Shown: positions 9,408 through 19,575, counted from the stretch's first letter. The stretch is 64,000 nt of DNA from Candidatus Sulfotelmatobacter sp. (GCA_025462865.1 JAOAPI010000145.1:62001-126000), one strand, 5' to 3'. Notes: generated from the sequence alone by a model not told the origin. Numbers and translations are program-made.

Positions 9408-10895
9408 TCAAACGTACTCCCGCTCCGCGCGCCGAATCTCCCGATACCGTTCAAACACTTTCTTTTCACTCTCCAGCCCCAGCGCAGAGCGAATCGAACT
9501 CCCGCGAAAAGTATGGAGCAGCATCTTCCAGCCGCGGAACAGCACAAACCCCGGATCGTGCCGCAGCGCCGCCGGAATGTGGTGAACCTTCATCCAGCGC
9601 TCTGCTTTCCAGCGCAGGAATTCAACTTCCTCGGCGGGCAGATGTTCGGTGCGTACCACCGCCGTAGTGCCGTCGTATTCCTCAAGCCGCTCGTTCATGA
9701 TTAAGCCCTGATCGCGGAAATCTTTCGTCATGGGCGTGCGCGGGTATGGAGTTGGGTGCTGAATGTAGGGCCAATCCACGTAGTGGCGGGCGAACTCGAG
9801 GTTGGCTTCAATGGACTCGTGTGTGTCTCCCGGACTGCCAACGATTAATCCCCCGACGACAAACATCTGGTTGCGGTGCAGGTAATCGATGGCCTTGAGC
9901 GTGGCGTTACCGGTGTCGTGACCGTTGGTGCGCTCGGTGTTCTTGGCGGAGGCCTTCAGAAATTCCAGATCGTTTTCCAGGATGTTTTCGATGCCCAGAA
10001 AAACGTAGCGGAATCCGGCCCGGCGCATGAGCGGAGCAAGAGTCTCGCCATGGTTCGCGATGGCGGACGTCATTCCCTGGACGAAATAGTCGAGCGTATG
10101 CAATCCGGCAGCGATGATTGCTTCGCACAATGCCTCGAAGCGCTTAACGTTCAGCGTGATGTTGTCGTCTACCAGAAAAATGGTTCGAGCCCCATGGTCG
10201 CGCGCATCGCGAATGTCGGCGAGCACTCGATCGAATGAATAAGTGTGAAAATTGCGTCCGCGCATTTCGATGATGGAGCAGAAGCTGCAATCGAAAGTGC
10301 AGCCGCGCGATGTCTCAATTACGTCCACTTGCCGGCCAAGCATCGTGTAACCCTTCAGTACGCGCGCATCGCGGTTTGGCGGGCGAATCTCGCTGTCTTC
10401 CAACCGGTGAGGTGCGCGGGCGGGATTGTGCACCCAGCTTTCGCCGTTCTGGTATGAGAGTCCCCCGATCCGCTCGAAGCCGTCGCCGGCTTCAATGGCC
10501 CGCAACAGTTCGCGGAACGTAACTTCGCCTTCGCTGCGCACCAAATAGTCGATACCCATGTCCTCGTAAGCTTCGGGCGCTAAGCTGGGATCGTAGCCAC
10601 CCACCACGATCTTTACTCCCGGACGAAGATCGCGCACCAGTTTGATGATGCGCCCGGCGGTGCGCCGTTGGAACGTCATGATGGAGAGTCCCACAATCGC
10701 GGGATTGAGCTCGCGCACCAGCCGAGTCACAGTTTCACGAACCTGGCGATGCGTCAGAATCAAATCAGCTACTGCCACGCGATGATGCGGATCAACATTT
10801 CCCGCCAGGGACGTGAGCGCGCCATTGGGCATTCGAATGGCTACCGGTGGCATGTGCTCGAAGGAATCCGGCATGGAAAGCAACAGGACATTCAT
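9408..10895 (-). CDS. B12-binding-domain radical SAM protein
   Basis: A 495-residue protein with an N-terminal cobalamin-binding-like Rossmann domain (about 1-150, with VVGGYDPSLAPEA near 97-109) and a radical SAM barrel. The [4Fe-4S] ligands are Cys199, Cys203 and Cys206 in the CxxxCxxC pattern (GCTFDCSFC). This class includes methyltransferases and cyclases acting on unactivated carbons, such as those of hopanoid and bacteriochlorin pathways. The exact substrate cannot be read from sequence. AAGGA lies 8 nt before the ATG. The gene is flanked by unrelated genes, so context does not help. Confidence 0.85.
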   Translation of the reverse strand: MNVLLLSMPDSFEHMPPVAIRMPNGALTSLAGNVDPHHRVAVADLILTHRQVRETVTRLVRELNPAIVGLSIMTFQRRTAGRIIKLVRDLRPGVKIVVGGYDPSLAPEAYEDMGIDYLVRSEGEVTFRELLRAIEAGDGFERIGGLSYQNGESWVHNPARAPHRLEDSEIRPPNRDARVLKGYTMLGRQVDVIETSRGCTFDCSFCSIIEMRGRNFHTYSFDRVLADIRDARDHGARTIFLVDDNITLNVKRFEALCEAIIAAGLHTLDYFVQGMTSAIANHGETLAPLMRRAGFRYVFLGIENILENDLEFLKASAKNTERTNGHDTGNATLKAIDYLHRNQMFVVGGLIVGSPGDTHESIEANLEFARHYVDWPYIQHPTPYPRTPMTKDFRDQGLIMNERLEEYDGTTAVVRTEHLPAEEVEFLRWKAERWMKVHHIPAALRHDPGFVLFRGWKMLLHTFRGSSIRSALGLESEKKVFERYREIRRAEREYV

Positions 10896-11025
10896 GGGTA
10901 CCAGTCCTTACTGCCTGGCTGCGATCCCACGGGCGCGGGTTGAATCCAGCAGGCGATGCGAATGGCCGTCATTGTACCGCAGCTCGCGGCGGAAAACCGA
11001 ACCATCATCCTCGCGTTTGCTTTTG

Positions 11026-12975
11026 CTACTTGTGCTCTTCCGCCGCTCCCGGACTCCGCATCACTCCCACCACAATTCCCGATGCCTGCCTCTCGGCGTG
11101 ATAGACACGCTCAGTAGCCTTGACGAAATCTGAAGGCTTCGCGTCGGGAATGTTCACAAACGTCTGCGGATTCCGGTCGGTGAGGGGGAACCATGAGCTC
11201 TGCACCTGCACCATGATCCGGTGGCCGCGGCGAAAGGTATGGTTTACATCCTGCATATGGAAATTGATTTCCTCGACCTTCCCGGGCGTGAAGGGCTCCG
11301 GTTTTTCGAAGCTATGGCGAAATTTTCCGCGGAATGGTTCGCCACGCACCAGTTGCTGATAGCCACCCATATTGAACGTGGGCGGAGGTACGTCGGTTCG
11401 CGGCTTGTCTTTTTCTTCCGATTTAGGCTGGTCGAACTTGCTATCAGGATAGTCGGCAGGATACACGTCGATTAATTTGACATCCCAATCGGAATCGGTT
11501 CCTGTCGTTGAAACGACGAGGCGAGGCGAGATCGGACCGGCAATGGTTACGTCTTCCTGCAGCACGGGCGTTTCATAAACCAAGACATCGGTTCTGCTGT
11601 CCGCGAATCGCTGATCGGAAAGCATGTATTCCTGCGGCACGTTCGTCGAGGTGTAGTCTACGAACGGCACGGGCTTGCCCGGATCGCTCACATATTCATC
11701 GTAAGCGGGCGCATCAGCGGATGGAGGATCGAACGAAAGCGCGCCGCCTGCGCGGAAATAGAGCGTCTTCACCTCCGCCTCTTTCGGCGGCCACGCGGAA
11801 TAGCGCCGCCACACGTTCGTTCCAGTCTCGAACACATAGGCTTTCGAAAGCTTCGCGTCGCCATTACTTTTCAGATACTGTTCGAAAAACGGAAAAAGAA
11901 TGTTTTTCCGGTAATATTCGCCCGTGTTGGACGCGAACTCCACGCGCCCAAGATGCTCGCCTTCGTACCGCGCCCAGCCGCCATGTACCCACGGGCCGAT
12001 CACCAGTGCATTAAAAATTCCGGTGTTGTTTTTGTCGATGGCGTGAAATGTGCTGAACGGACCTTGCAGGTCTTCCGCGTCGAACCATCCACCTACGGTG
12101 AGCACGGCGCAATGAATGTTCTTCATATGCGGCGCCAAGTTACGGGCCTTCCAATAATCATCGTAAGTATCGTGGTGCATCTGGTCGTCGAACAGCGCAC
12201 TCTTGCCTTCAAGATACTTTGAAAGATTCCCGATCGATCCTGCGTTCAGATAAAATTCGTAGCCATCCTTGGTGCCGTATTCGAACGGCACGGGCGTCTT
12301 AGGAGGAAGCTGCGGATTTTCCTGCGGCTTGAAAAAAGCATAGAAACCGAAATTGGCATTCAGCATGAAAGCCCCGCCATGATATGCATCGTCGCCCATG
12401 AAAAGATCGGTCATGGGAGCCTGTGGCGAAGCCGCCTTCAGCGCAGGATGCGAGTCAATAATGCTGGCCGAGGTAAAGAATCCTGGATAAGAAATCCCCC
12501 AGATTCCGGCGTTCCCATTGTTATTCGGCACATTCTTAAGCAGCCAGTCGATGGTGTCGTAGAGGTCGCTCGCATCGTCCACATCCTGCTTCGACTTCTT
12601 GTTGTCGATATGCGGACGCATCTCGACAAACGTGCCCTCCGACATATAGCGCCCTCGCACATCCTGGAATACGAAAATGTACCCGGCCTTGTCGAAATCG
12701 GCCGACGGGCCGAGTTGCTTGCGGTAGAGATCCACTCCATACGGCCCCACGCTATAAGGAGTTCGGTTGATCAGAAACGGATAGGAATGCGAGCTATCCT
12801 TGGGCACGTATACGGAAGTGAAAAGGTGCACGCCGTCGCGCGTGGGAATTCGGTACTCGTACTTCGTGTAATGTTCCTTGACGTCGTACTCCGGTGCTTC
12901 AGGTTTGCTCTGAGCAGCAAGATTGATCGTGAACACCACGGTGGCAAGAACAAAGGTTGAAAAATAGCGCGGCAT
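11026..12975 (-). CDS. Secreted CocE/NonD (S15)-type alpha/beta hydrolase
   Basis: A 649-residue protein with a signal peptide (residues 1-21, ending LAAQ) followed by an X-Pro dipeptidyl-peptidase/CocE alpha/beta hydrolase domain and the C-terminal jelly-roll domain (from about residue 390). The nucleophile is Ser162 in GISYPG. Related enzymes hydrolyse acyl esters, amides or Xaa-Pro peptides; the substrate here is unknown. The start at 12975 has AGGAG about 7 nt upstream and gives a clean signal peptide, so I prefer it to the frame's first ATG-like codon at 13002. Expected location is periplasm or outside. Confidence 0.87.
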   Translation of the reverse strand: MPRYFSTFVLATVVFTINLAAQSKPEAPEYDVKEHYTKYEYRIPTRDGVHLFTSVYVPKDSSHSYPFLINRTPYSVGPYGVDLYRKQLGPSADFDKAGYIFVFQDVRGRYMSEGTFVEMRPHIDNKKSKQDVDDASDLYDTIDWLLKNVPNNNGNAGIWGISYPGFFTSASIIDSHPALKAASPQAPMTDLFMGDDAYHGGAFMLNANFGFYAFFKPQENPQLPPKTPVPFEYGTKDGYEFYLNAGSIGNLSKYLEGKSALFDDQMHHDTYDDYWKARNLAPHMKNIHCAVLTVGGWFDAEDLQGPFSTFHAIDKNNTGIFNALVIGPWVHGGWARYEGEHLGRVEFASNTGEYYRKNILFPFFEQYLKSNGDAKLSKAYVFETGTNVWRRYSAWPPKEAEVKTLYFRAGGALSFDPPSADAPAYDEYVSDPGKPVPFVDYTSTNVPQEYMLSDQRFADSRTDVLVYETPVLQEDVTIAGPISPRLVVSTTGTDSDWDVKLIDVYPADYPDSKFDQPKSEEKDKPRTDVPPPTFNMGGYQQLVRGEPFRGKFRHSFEKPEPFTPGKVEEINFHMQDVNHTFRRGHRIMVQVQSSWFPLTDRNPQTFVNIPDAKPSDFVKATERVYHAERQASGIVVGVMRSPGAAEEHK

Positions 12976-13071
12976 GAGGTGCTCCTGGTTAACAAGAATC
13001 AAATAGGCAACGTACCTTTAGAAGCAGAGGGCAGTCAAGCGTCACTGCGCCACGACGCGTTACAGCCGCGT

Positions 13072-13077
13072 TACAAT
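13072..13077 (+). promoter_or_regulatory. Candidate -10 element of the queDEC operon
   Basis: TACAAT, close to the TATAAT consensus, sits 60 bp before the preferred queD start. It argues for a queD start downstream of the ATG at 13080, which would lie within a few bases of the transcription start. No good -35 hexamer is visible, and I see no preQ1-riboswitch motif in the leader. Confidence 0.4.
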
Positions 13078-13136
13078 AGATGTTTCGGCATAAAGTGCGG
13101 TTGGGCCTGTATTCGCGCCCGATGGTTGAGGGATAC

Positions 13137-13517
13137 ATGTTTGAAGTCACCGTCGACGATAGCTTTGCCGCAGGGCATTACCTGCGCAACTACAAAGGCA
13201 AGTGCGAAAATCCGCACGGCCACAATTACAAGATTCGGGTCACGCTGGCCGGAGCCGAATTGGACAAGGCCGGCCTGTTGCTTGATTTCAAAGACTTGCG
13301 CGAAGTAATGCGGCACGTCATTGACCGACTCGATCATCAGATGATCAACGACATTGAGCCGTTCACAGTGATCAATCCCTCGGCGGAAAATCTGGCTAAG
13401 TATTTTTACGACGAATCGAATCAGCGATTGAAGAGCGTGACCAGCGGACGGGTGCGGGTAAAGAACGTCACCGTGTACGAGACGGATATGACTACCGCGA
13501 CTTATTCGGAGTCGTAA
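13137..13517 (+). CDS. queD: 6-carboxy-5,6,7,8-tetrahydropterin synthase QueD
   Basis: QueD converts dihydroneopterin triphosphate to 6-carboxytetrahydropterin, the second step in making 7-deazaguanine for queuosine tRNA modification. With the start at 13137 the protein is 126 residues, the usual size. Zinc ligands are His14, His27 and His29 (GHY, then NPHGHN), with the catalytic cysteine at residue 23. GAGGGA at 13128-13133 is close upstream. The frame extends up to 13080 and an in-frame ATG lies at 13122, so the exact start is uncertain. First gene of queD-queE-queC. Confidence 0.9.
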   Translation: MFEVTVDDSFAAGHYLRNYKGKCENPHGHNYKIRVTLAGAELDKAGLLLDFKDLREVMRHVIDRLDHQMINDIEPFTVINPSAENLAKYFYDESNQRLKSVTSGRVRVKNVTVYETDMTTATYSES

Positions 13518-13595
13518 TCTCCGCCATTCCCGGGGCGCTTCACCATCCTCACAGCCCGCGACAAGTCAGCAAGAACGCAGAACCGTGACGGAAAG

Positions 13596-14279
13596 ATGCA
13601 GATCATTGAACTCTATAAATCGCTGCAAGGGGAGTCGACGTATGCGGGGCTGCCTTGTGTCTTCGTGCGCCTGACCGGCTGCAATCTGCGCTGCTCCTGG
13701 TGTGACAGTGAGTACACTTTCAACGGCGGTAAGAAAATGACTCCGTCGGAGATCTTGGACGAAGTAAAGCGGCTCAATCCCAACGGCGGGCTGGTAGAAA
13801 TCACCGGCGGCGAACCCATGCTGCAGGAGCGGGAATTGGTTCCATTAATGCAGCGACTGCTGGATGATGGATATCAAGTGCTACTGGAAACCAGCGGAGA
13901 ACGGCCACTAGAGCAGGTTCCCGCAGGGGTCGTTAAGATCATAGACGTGAAATGCCCAGACTCGGGAGCAGGCGATACGTTTCGCCTGGAAAATCTCGCG
14001 GCGCTCAAGTCCCATGATGAAGTCAAATTTGTATTGAGCGGACGCACGGACTATGAATTTGCCCGAGCGTTCACCGAACAACACAACCTGGCGGAGCGGG
14101 TCAATGCCGTCCTATTTTCTCCTGCCTTTCGCAAGGATGCGACCGGCGGCCGAAGCAGTTCGCACTGCCTGCTCGATCCCCAGGAATTAGCCGACTGGAT
14201 GCTCTCCGATAATGTTCCTGCACGTCTGGGACTGCAACTGCATAAATTCATTTGGGACCCGGCGCTGAAGGGAGTCTGA
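13596..14279 (+). CDS. queE: 7-carboxy-7-deazaguanine synthase QueE
   Basis: A 227-residue radical SAM enzyme that rearranges 6-carboxytetrahydropterin to 7-carboxy-7-deazaguanine. The cluster ligands Cys29, Cys33 and Cys36 form GCNLRCSWCD. EITGGEPMLQ is the SAM-binding GGE motif. The N-terminal SLQGESTYAGLPCVF is typical of QueE. It lies 78 bp after queD and 8 bp before queC, consistent with one operon. Confidence 0.94.
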   Translation: MQIIELYKSLQGESTYAGLPCVFVRLTGCNLRCSWCDSEYTFNGGKKMTPSEILDEVKRLNPNGGLVEITGGEPMLQERELVPLMQRLLDDGYQVLLETSGERPLEQVPAGVVKIIDVKCPDSGAGDTFRLENLAALKSHDEVKFVLSGRTDYEFARAFTEQHNLAERVNAVLFSPAFRKDATGGRSSSHCLLDPQELADWMLSDNVPARLGLQLHKFIWDPALKGV

Positions 14280-14287
14280 AGGTAAAA

Positions 14288-14986
14288 ATGGCTCAACCGA
14301 AAAATTCCCGGGCGATCGTACTCCTGAGTGGAGGCATGGATTCCTGCGTGTGCGCAGTTCTCGCCGCACGCGACTATGCCGTGGCCGCATTGCACGTCAG
14401 TTATGGCCAGCGCACGGAAGACCGCGAAATGAAGTCTTTTCTGGAAATCTGCCAACGTCTCGACATTCAAGACAAGCTGATGGTGCGCAACGAAGCTCTG
14501 CGCGCGATTGGTGGCTCGGCCCTGACGGACGCAAGTATTGCCGTACCCGAATCTCACTCCATTGGGGAAAATGTCCCCGTCACTTATGTTCCCTTCCGCA
14601 ACGCGCATTTCTTGTCGGTCGCTGTCAGCTGGGCGGAAGCGCTGGACGCGAGCAAAATCTTTATCGGCGCCGTCGAACCGGATAGTTCCGGCTATCCAGA
14701 CTGCCGTCCAGCGTATTATGAAGCGTTCAACCAGGTGATCAAGACTGGGACGAAAGAAGGGACCATCGAAATCGTCACACCGCTGATCGCGCTGCGCAAG
14801 GCCGAAATCGTTAAGCTGGGTCTTGAATTGGGCGCGCCCTTCGATTTAACGTGGTCGTGCTACAGTCGCGAGGATCAGGCTTGCGGGGTCTGTGACAGCT
14901 GCGTGCTGCGACTGCGGGCCTTCGCGACAGCGAGAGCCATCGATCCGATTCCCTATGCAACAATGGATCAGATTATTCAATTTTGA
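14288..14986 (+). CDS. queC: 7-cyano-7-deazaguanine synthase QueC
   Basis: A 232-residue ATP-dependent enzyme that converts 7-carboxy-7-deazaguanine to preQ0. The PP-loop is SGGMDS at residues 14-19. A zinc-binding cysteine cluster lies near the C-terminus (CYSREDQACGVCDSC). It completes the preQ0 pathway with queD and queE; folE and queF are not in the window. The start at 14288 gives the typical short lead before the PP-loop; the frame extends up to 14252 inside queE. Confidence 0.94.
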   Translation: MAQPKNSRAIVLLSGGMDSCVCAVLAARDYAVAALHVSYGQRTEDREMKSFLEICQRLDIQDKLMVRNEALRAIGGSALTDASIAVPESHSIGENVPVTYVPFRNAHFLSVAVSWAEALDASKIFIGAVEPDSSGYPDCRPAYYEAFNQVIKTGTKEGTIEIVTPLIALRKAEIVKLGLELGAPFDLTWSCYSREDQACGVCDSCVLRLRAFATARAIDPIPYATMDQIIQF

Positions 14987-15059
14987 TTGTGGATCGTGTA
15001 TGTTCAATAGCCGTCAACAATCCGGATCCGGCAATCCAGCCGTACGCCCTGGAGGCAAG

Positions 15060-16217
15060 ATGAAAAAGCACTTCGCAATATTTGTTTTTGTTTTGTTAAT
15101 GCTGGCGTTCTGTTCCCCTGTGGTTTTCGCGCAGGCCGCAGGAAGCGTCAAAGGTGTTTGTAAAGACGCTCAGGGCAATCCGATCGCAGATGCAATCGTA
15201 GTGTATTCAAATCAGGACAATGGTCAGAAGTACACCCTCAAGACCAACAAGAAGGGGGAGTATTTCTCCCTGGGTATTGCGCCGGGACACTATAACGTCA
15301 GCCTCTACAAGAGCGCAGAGGACGCCAAAGCCAACAAAGAACTCTTCCACTTCGGCAAGGTCCCGGTCTCGCTGGACGAGAACACCCTCGACTTCGATCT
15401 TAAGAAACAGGCGGAAGACACTGCCAAGGGTCAGGGCATGACGCCGGAACAGATCAAGCAGATGCAGGAGGCCCAAGAAAAGCAGAAAAAAGAAGTCAAT
15501 ACAGTTAAGAGCTTGAATGAAAAACTGGTCGCGTCTAACACGGCGATGCAGGCCGGCGATTTTGACACCGCCATCAGCACTTTGACCGAAGCCACGCAAA
15601 TGGATGCGAACCGCGACGTCATCTGGGCGCGACTCGCCGATGCCTATCGCGGTTCAGCTCTCAAGCAGACAGATCGCGCGGAGAAAACAAAGCGTCTGGA
15701 TGAAGCCGTCACGGACTATCAGAAAGCTTTGGATCTCAAACAGAAGGCGATGGAAACGAAGAAAACGCCGGACGACACCAAGCAATTGGCGGCATATTAC
15801 AACAACCTCGGTGAGGCTGCTGGTAAAGCGGGCAAGGTGGACGACGCAGTCAAAGCCTACAGCCAGGCGGCGGTTGTAAATCCCGAGGGCGCGGCGGGAT
15901 ATTACTACAATGTTGGCGCGGTATTGACGAACGCGGGCAAGGTGGATGACGCTATCGCGGCCTTCGACAAGTGCATCGCTGCCGATCCCACTCGGGCCGA
16001 TGCCTATTACCAGAAGGGCGTCAACATGATTGGCAAGGCTACGCTTCAAGGCGACAAAATGGTGGCGCCACAAGGCACGGCTGAAGCCTTCCAGAAGTAT
16101 CTTGAACTTCAGCCGGCCGGCCCTTACGCTGATGTCGCTAAACAAATGCTGGCCAGTATTGGATCCTCCGTGGAAACCGGCTTCGGATCGAAAAAGAAAG
16201 CCCCTCCAAAAAAATAA
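15060..16217 (+). CDS. Secreted TPR protein with a carboxypeptidase-regulatory-like domain
   Basis: A 385-residue exported protein. A signal peptide (about 1-24, ending VVFAQA) precedes a carboxypeptidase-regulatory/transthyretin-like beta domain (GSVKGVCKDAQGNPIADA, about 28-105). A charged, glutamine-rich coiled coil follows, then about five tetratricopeptide repeats to the end, which is basic (KKKAPPKK). Such proteins probably scaffold other envelope proteins; no catalytic motif is seen. GGAGG upstream supports the ATG at 15060 over earlier codons of the frame. A strong terminator follows directly. Confidence 0.75.
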   Translation: MKKHFAIFVFVLLMLAFCSPVVFAQAAGSVKGVCKDAQGNPIADAIVVYSNQDNGQKYTLKTNKKGEYFSLGIAPGHYNVSLYKSAEDAKANKELFHFGKVPVSLDENTLDFDLKKQAEDTAKGQGMTPEQIKQMQEAQEKQKKEVNTVKSLNEKLVASNTAMQAGDFDTAISTLTEATQMDANRDVIWARLADAYRGSALKQTDRAEKTKRLDEAVTDYQKALDLKQKAMETKKTPDDTKQLAAYYNNLGEAAGKAGKVDDAVKAYSQAAVVNPEGAAGYYYNVGAVLTNAGKVDDAIAAFDKCIAADPTRADAYYQKGVNMIGKATLQGDKMVAPQGTAEAFQKYLELQPAGPYADVAKQMLASIGSSVETGFGSKKKAPPKK

Positions 16218-16246
16218 CTGAACCTTGGTCCTTTTAGATTGAATTC

Positions 16247-16276
16247 AAGAGCGGCCCAGAGGCCGCTCTTTTATTT
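16247..16276 (+). terminator. Rho-independent terminator
   Basis: A perfect 10-bp stem, AAGAGCGGCC (16247-16256) with GGCCGCTCTT (16261-16270), loop CAGA, then TTATTT. It lies 30 bp after the secreted TPR gene and should end that transcript. Confidence 0.85.
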
Positions 16277-16431
16277 GCCCAACGTTACCAAGGACTATGG
16301 CCTAACCGTCCGTGCGTTCTGGAAGACATCACGGTAAAGTATAGGTAATCAGGTGAGTCTTTCAGGGCTGGTCCTCCTCCTGTGGCGCGTGAAATTCCCT
16401 AGGAAATAAACACAGTTACTACGAGGCGCGA

Positions 16432-17577
16432 ATGGCAGCACCTGGTATTGCCGCAATTTCAGTTTCTTTGGATGATTATTCCGGAACGGGCAAGGTGGCT
16501 ACTCCTGCTCTGCTGGGGGCCATGCTGCGCGCGGCTGACAAAATCAGCGATCTCATTTTTTCGCCCGGACGTCCTCCGCAGGTGCAGGTGTACGGCCAGC
16601 TCATTCCGGTGCAGGTGTCAGGGCTAAGCGCTCTCACTACCGACGACACTCGTCACATTGCCGCGGATTTGATTGGCGACAATAAACAGGCCGTTGCAAC
16701 CCTTCGCGAACACGGATCGTGCGATATTTCTTACGGTCTGCCGGGTATAGCGCGGTTTCGCGTCAACATCTTCATACAGCGCGGCAGCTGCGCGGTAGTG
16801 ATGCGCGTGATTCCCACCGTGATTCCCGATTTCGCTTCGCTCCGTTTACCAACTCACCTTGCCGATGTCGCCAAATTGCGCGACGGGATCGTTCTGGTCA
16901 CCGGGCCCGCCGGATCGGGCAAATCCTCCACCCTCGCGGTTTTGCTCGACTGCATTAATCGCGAGAAGAATTATCACATCATCACAATTGAGGATCCGAT
17001 CGAGTTTTTGCATAACCATAAATCGTCCACCATCCATCAGCGCGAGTTGCACAGCGACACCCCCAGCTTTGCCCACGCACTGCGCTCGGCCCTGCGCCAG
17101 GCGCCGAAGGTCATTTTGGTCGGCGAGATGCGTGATCGCGAAACGATCGAGATCGTCCTCGAAGCTGCAGAGACCGGTCATCTTGTCCTTTCCAGTCTGA
17201 ACACCATGGACGCGTCTAAAACAGTGAACCGCATTGTCAGTTCATCGTCAGCCGAGGAACAGCATGATTTGCGGCAGCGCTTCGCAAAATCATTTCGCTA
17301 CATCGTCTGCCAGCGCTTGTTGCCCAAGGCGGATCGCAGTGGACGCGTTCCAGTCGCCGAAATTCTTAAGGCAAACGCGCGCACGCGCGAATGCGTCGAA
17401 AAGGGCGACCGCGACGGCAAGACGTTGCTTGACGCAATGAAGGCCAGCTCCTCCGAGGGCATGCAACATTTCGACGGCGAAATTGCCCAATTGGTCCGCG
17501 ACCGCGTCGTAGACCTCGAAACCGGACTTTCCTACGCCAGCAATCCCACTGTATTCGGCCAGGAACTGGCCAGATAG
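16432..17577 (+). CDS. PilT/PilU-like type IV pilus retraction ATPase
   Basis: A 381-residue hexameric secretion ATPase of the PilT/PilU branch, expected to power pilus retraction at the cytoplasmic face of the inner membrane. Walker A GPAGSGKS is at 158-165, the Asp box at TIEDPIEFLH, Walker B at VILVGEMRD. The His-box reads TGHLVLSSLNTMDA, where PilT and GspE normally have LHT, so the usual histidine is asparagine. An N-terminal PAS-like domain (about 25-130) is present. Supported by CGAGG before the ATG. No other pilus gene is nearby. Confidence 0.85.
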   Translation: MAAPGIAAISVSLDDYSGTGKVATPALLGAMLRAADKISDLIFSPGRPPQVQVYGQLIPVQVSGLSALTTDDTRHIAADLIGDNKQAVATLREHGSCDISYGLPGIARFRVNIFIQRGSCAVVMRVIPTVIPDFASLRLPTHLADVAKLRDGIVLVTGPAGSGKSSTLAVLLDCINREKNYHIITIEDPIEFLHNHKSSTIHQRELHSDTPSFAHALRSALRQAPKVILVGEMRDRETIEIVLEAAETGHLVLSSLNTMDASKTVNRIVSSSSAEEQHDLRQRFAKSFRYIVCQRLLPKADRSGRVPVAEILKANARTRECVEKGDRDGKTLLDAMKASSSEGMQHFDGEIAQLVRDRVVDLETGLSYASNPTVFGQELAR

Positions 17578-17694
17578 CCTGTCTCGAAAGCGCGGGGGTT
17601 CGCCGGCGGAACTAAAGAGCTCAACCATCCCTGTAGCCGAATGCCGTTGATCGCAGCAAGAGCGGGCATGCGAGAGCCTTTACTCTTTTGCTGA

Positions 17695-17700
17695 TAGAAT
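17695..17700 (+). promoter_or_regulatory. purH: -10 element for leaderless purH
   Basis: TAGAAT ends 8 nt before the purH ATG, so transcription should begin at or within a base or two of the start codon. No -35 hexamer is recognisable at the normal distance. Confidence 0.5.
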
Positions 17701-17708
17701 TTTTGGTC

Positions 17709-19289
17709 ATGTCCCGCCCCCTTCCCAAGATCCAGCGAGCCATCCTCAGCGTCACCGACAAGACCGGCCTGGTCGATTTCGCGCGCCGGCTGGCCGATCT
17801 CGGCATAGAACTCATTTCCACCGGAGGGACTGCGAAGCTTCTGCGCGATTCCCGCATCGCCGTCAAAGACATTTCCGACCTGACCGGCTTTCCTGAAATG
17901 CTCGATGGCCGCGTCAAGACGCTCCATCCCAAAGTGCATGGGGGTATTCTGCATCGCCGCGAAAATCCCGCGCATACGGCCGCCGTAGCCGAGCACGACA
18001 TTCCAGCCATCGACATGGTCGTGGTCAATCTCTACGCGTTCGAGAAAACCGCCGCCAGGCCCGGCGTGGCTTTCGAAGAATTGATTGAGAACATCGACAT
18101 TGGCGGACCGTCCATGATCCGCTCCGCCGCCAAAAATTTTCACGATGTCGCCGTGGTCACTGCCCCCGCTGATTATCCGGCAATCGCGGACGAACTCGCC
18201 CGCTGCGGCGGCGGACTCTCACTCGAAACCAAATGGCGGCTGGCGCAGAAAGCCTTTGCCACCACCGCCGCCTACGATTCCGCAATCGCATCCACTCTAG
18301 AACGCATCCCCGCCGGTTTCCATCTGCCTCTCGTGGACAAGGCCTTCCCGCAAACCCTTCGCCTGTCGTTCCAAAAAACGCTCGATCTTCGCTACGGCGA
18401 AAACCCGCACCAGAAGGCCGCCATGTATTCAGACGGCTCCGGCGTAGGCGTGGCCAATGCTCGTCAAATCCACGGCAAGGAACTTTCCTACAACAACATT
18501 GTTGACTTGCAGGCTGCCTGGGACCTCGCCCAGGAATTTAACGAGCGTGAATTCGACGAGCCTTTCTGCGCCATCATCAAGCACACGAACCCCAGCGGTG
18601 CGGCCACTGGCAAAACTCTCGCCGAGGCCTACAAGCGCGCCCTGGAATGCGATCCCGTCTCAGCCTTCGGCGGAGTGATTGGCGTGAACCGTCCCATCGA
18701 CGCCGAGACTGCCGAAGAGATGCATAAGCTATTTCTGGAGGTGATCGCCGCTCCTGGCTTTGACGAAGCCGCCAAGGCTCGCTTCGCCACCAAGAAAAAT
18801 CTCCGCCTGCTCGAAGTCGAAGCCGCCCCGCAAAATTGGATTCTCAAAAACGTCTCCGGCGGAATTCTCTTGCAGGATAACGACTCGCGGCCCTTGCACA
18901 ATGTCGATTTGAAAGTTGTCACCCAGCGCGCCCCCACTCCAGAAGAAACCCGCGCCATGTTATTCGCCTGGAAGGTTTGCAAGCACGTGAAATCGAATGC
19001 CATTGTCTACGCTCGTGACGGCCAGACCGTCGGCGTCGGCGCCGGCCAAATGAGCCGCGTCGACTCGGCCAAAATCGGCGCCATGAAAGCGCAACTGCCG
19101 CTGAAGGGAACGGTTGCTGCCTCCGACGCGTTCTTTCCATTTCCTGACGGCGTCGAGGAAATCGCGAAAGCGGGCGCGACTGCGATCATCCAACCCGGAG
19201 GCTCGCAGCGCGATCCCGAAGTAATTGCGGCCGCCGACCGGCTGGGACTGGCCATGCTCTTCACCGGTGTGCGCCACTTCCGCCACTGA
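17709..19289 (+). CDS. purH: Bifunctional AICAR transformylase/IMP cyclohydrolase PurH
   Basis: A 526-residue enzyme catalysing the last two steps of de novo IMP synthesis. The N-terminal MGS-like cyclohydrolase domain ([11 protein letters not shown], then [10 protein letters not shown]) is followed by the transformylase domain with [11 protein letters not shown] and [11 protein letters not shown]. Length matches the family. The ATG at 17709 has no Shine-Dalgarno sequence but has TAGAAT at 17695-17700, 8 nt upstream, which suggests a leaderless message. The frame also contains a TTG at 17688, which I reject. The gene stands alone between unrelated genes. Confidence 0.95.
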   Translation: MSRPLPKIQRAILSVTDKTGLVDFARRLADLGIELISTGGTAKLLRDSRIAVKDISDLTGFPEMLDGRVKTLHPKVHGGILHRRENPAHTAAVAEHDIPAIDMVVVNLYAFEKTAARPGVAFEELIENIDIGGPSMIRSAAKNFHDVAVVTAPADYPAIADELARCGGGLSLETKWRLAQKAFATTAAYDSAIASTLERIPAGFHLPLVDKAFPQTLRLSFQKTLDLRYGENPHQKAAMYSDGSGVGVANARQIHGKELSYNNIVDLQAAWDLAQEFNEREFDEPFCAIIKHTNPSGAATGKTLAEAYKRALECDPVSAFGGVIGVNRPIDAETAEEMHKLFLEVIAAPGFDEAAKARFATKKNLRLLEVEAAPQNWILKNVSGGILLQDNDSRPLHNVDLKVVTQRAPTPEETRAMLFAWKVCKHVKSNAIVYARDGQTVGVGAGQMSRVDSAKIGAMKAQLPLKGTVAASDAFFPFPDGVEEIAKAGATAIIQPGGSQRDPEVIAAADRLGLAMLFTGVRHFRH

Positions 19290-19575
19290 GCCGCATGACT
19301 CCCAAGGCCATGGGAACTCTTCGTCAACCTTCTTGTCCTTGCTGGTTATTTGCCTTTACCAAACTTCACAATCAGACCCTCAGTCCCTGTACTTTCGGGC
19401 ACTTCAGGTGAAATGCCAAGCCCAGTGTTTTTTCCCAATCTTCCCCTGACCGCGTTAGAATTAAGAAACACCATCCCGGGCGGTTTTGCATCCAATGGTT
19501 ATGTTTCCGGGAAGTGCGCATAGCTCCAGCAGCATCAAAACCAACAGAAATAATTCCAGCCTTGTCAGGTCGAGC

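Noticed and set aside
13003-13136. preQ1 riboswitch upstream of queD
   Set aside because: No matching hairpin with the A-rich tail was found in the short leader.
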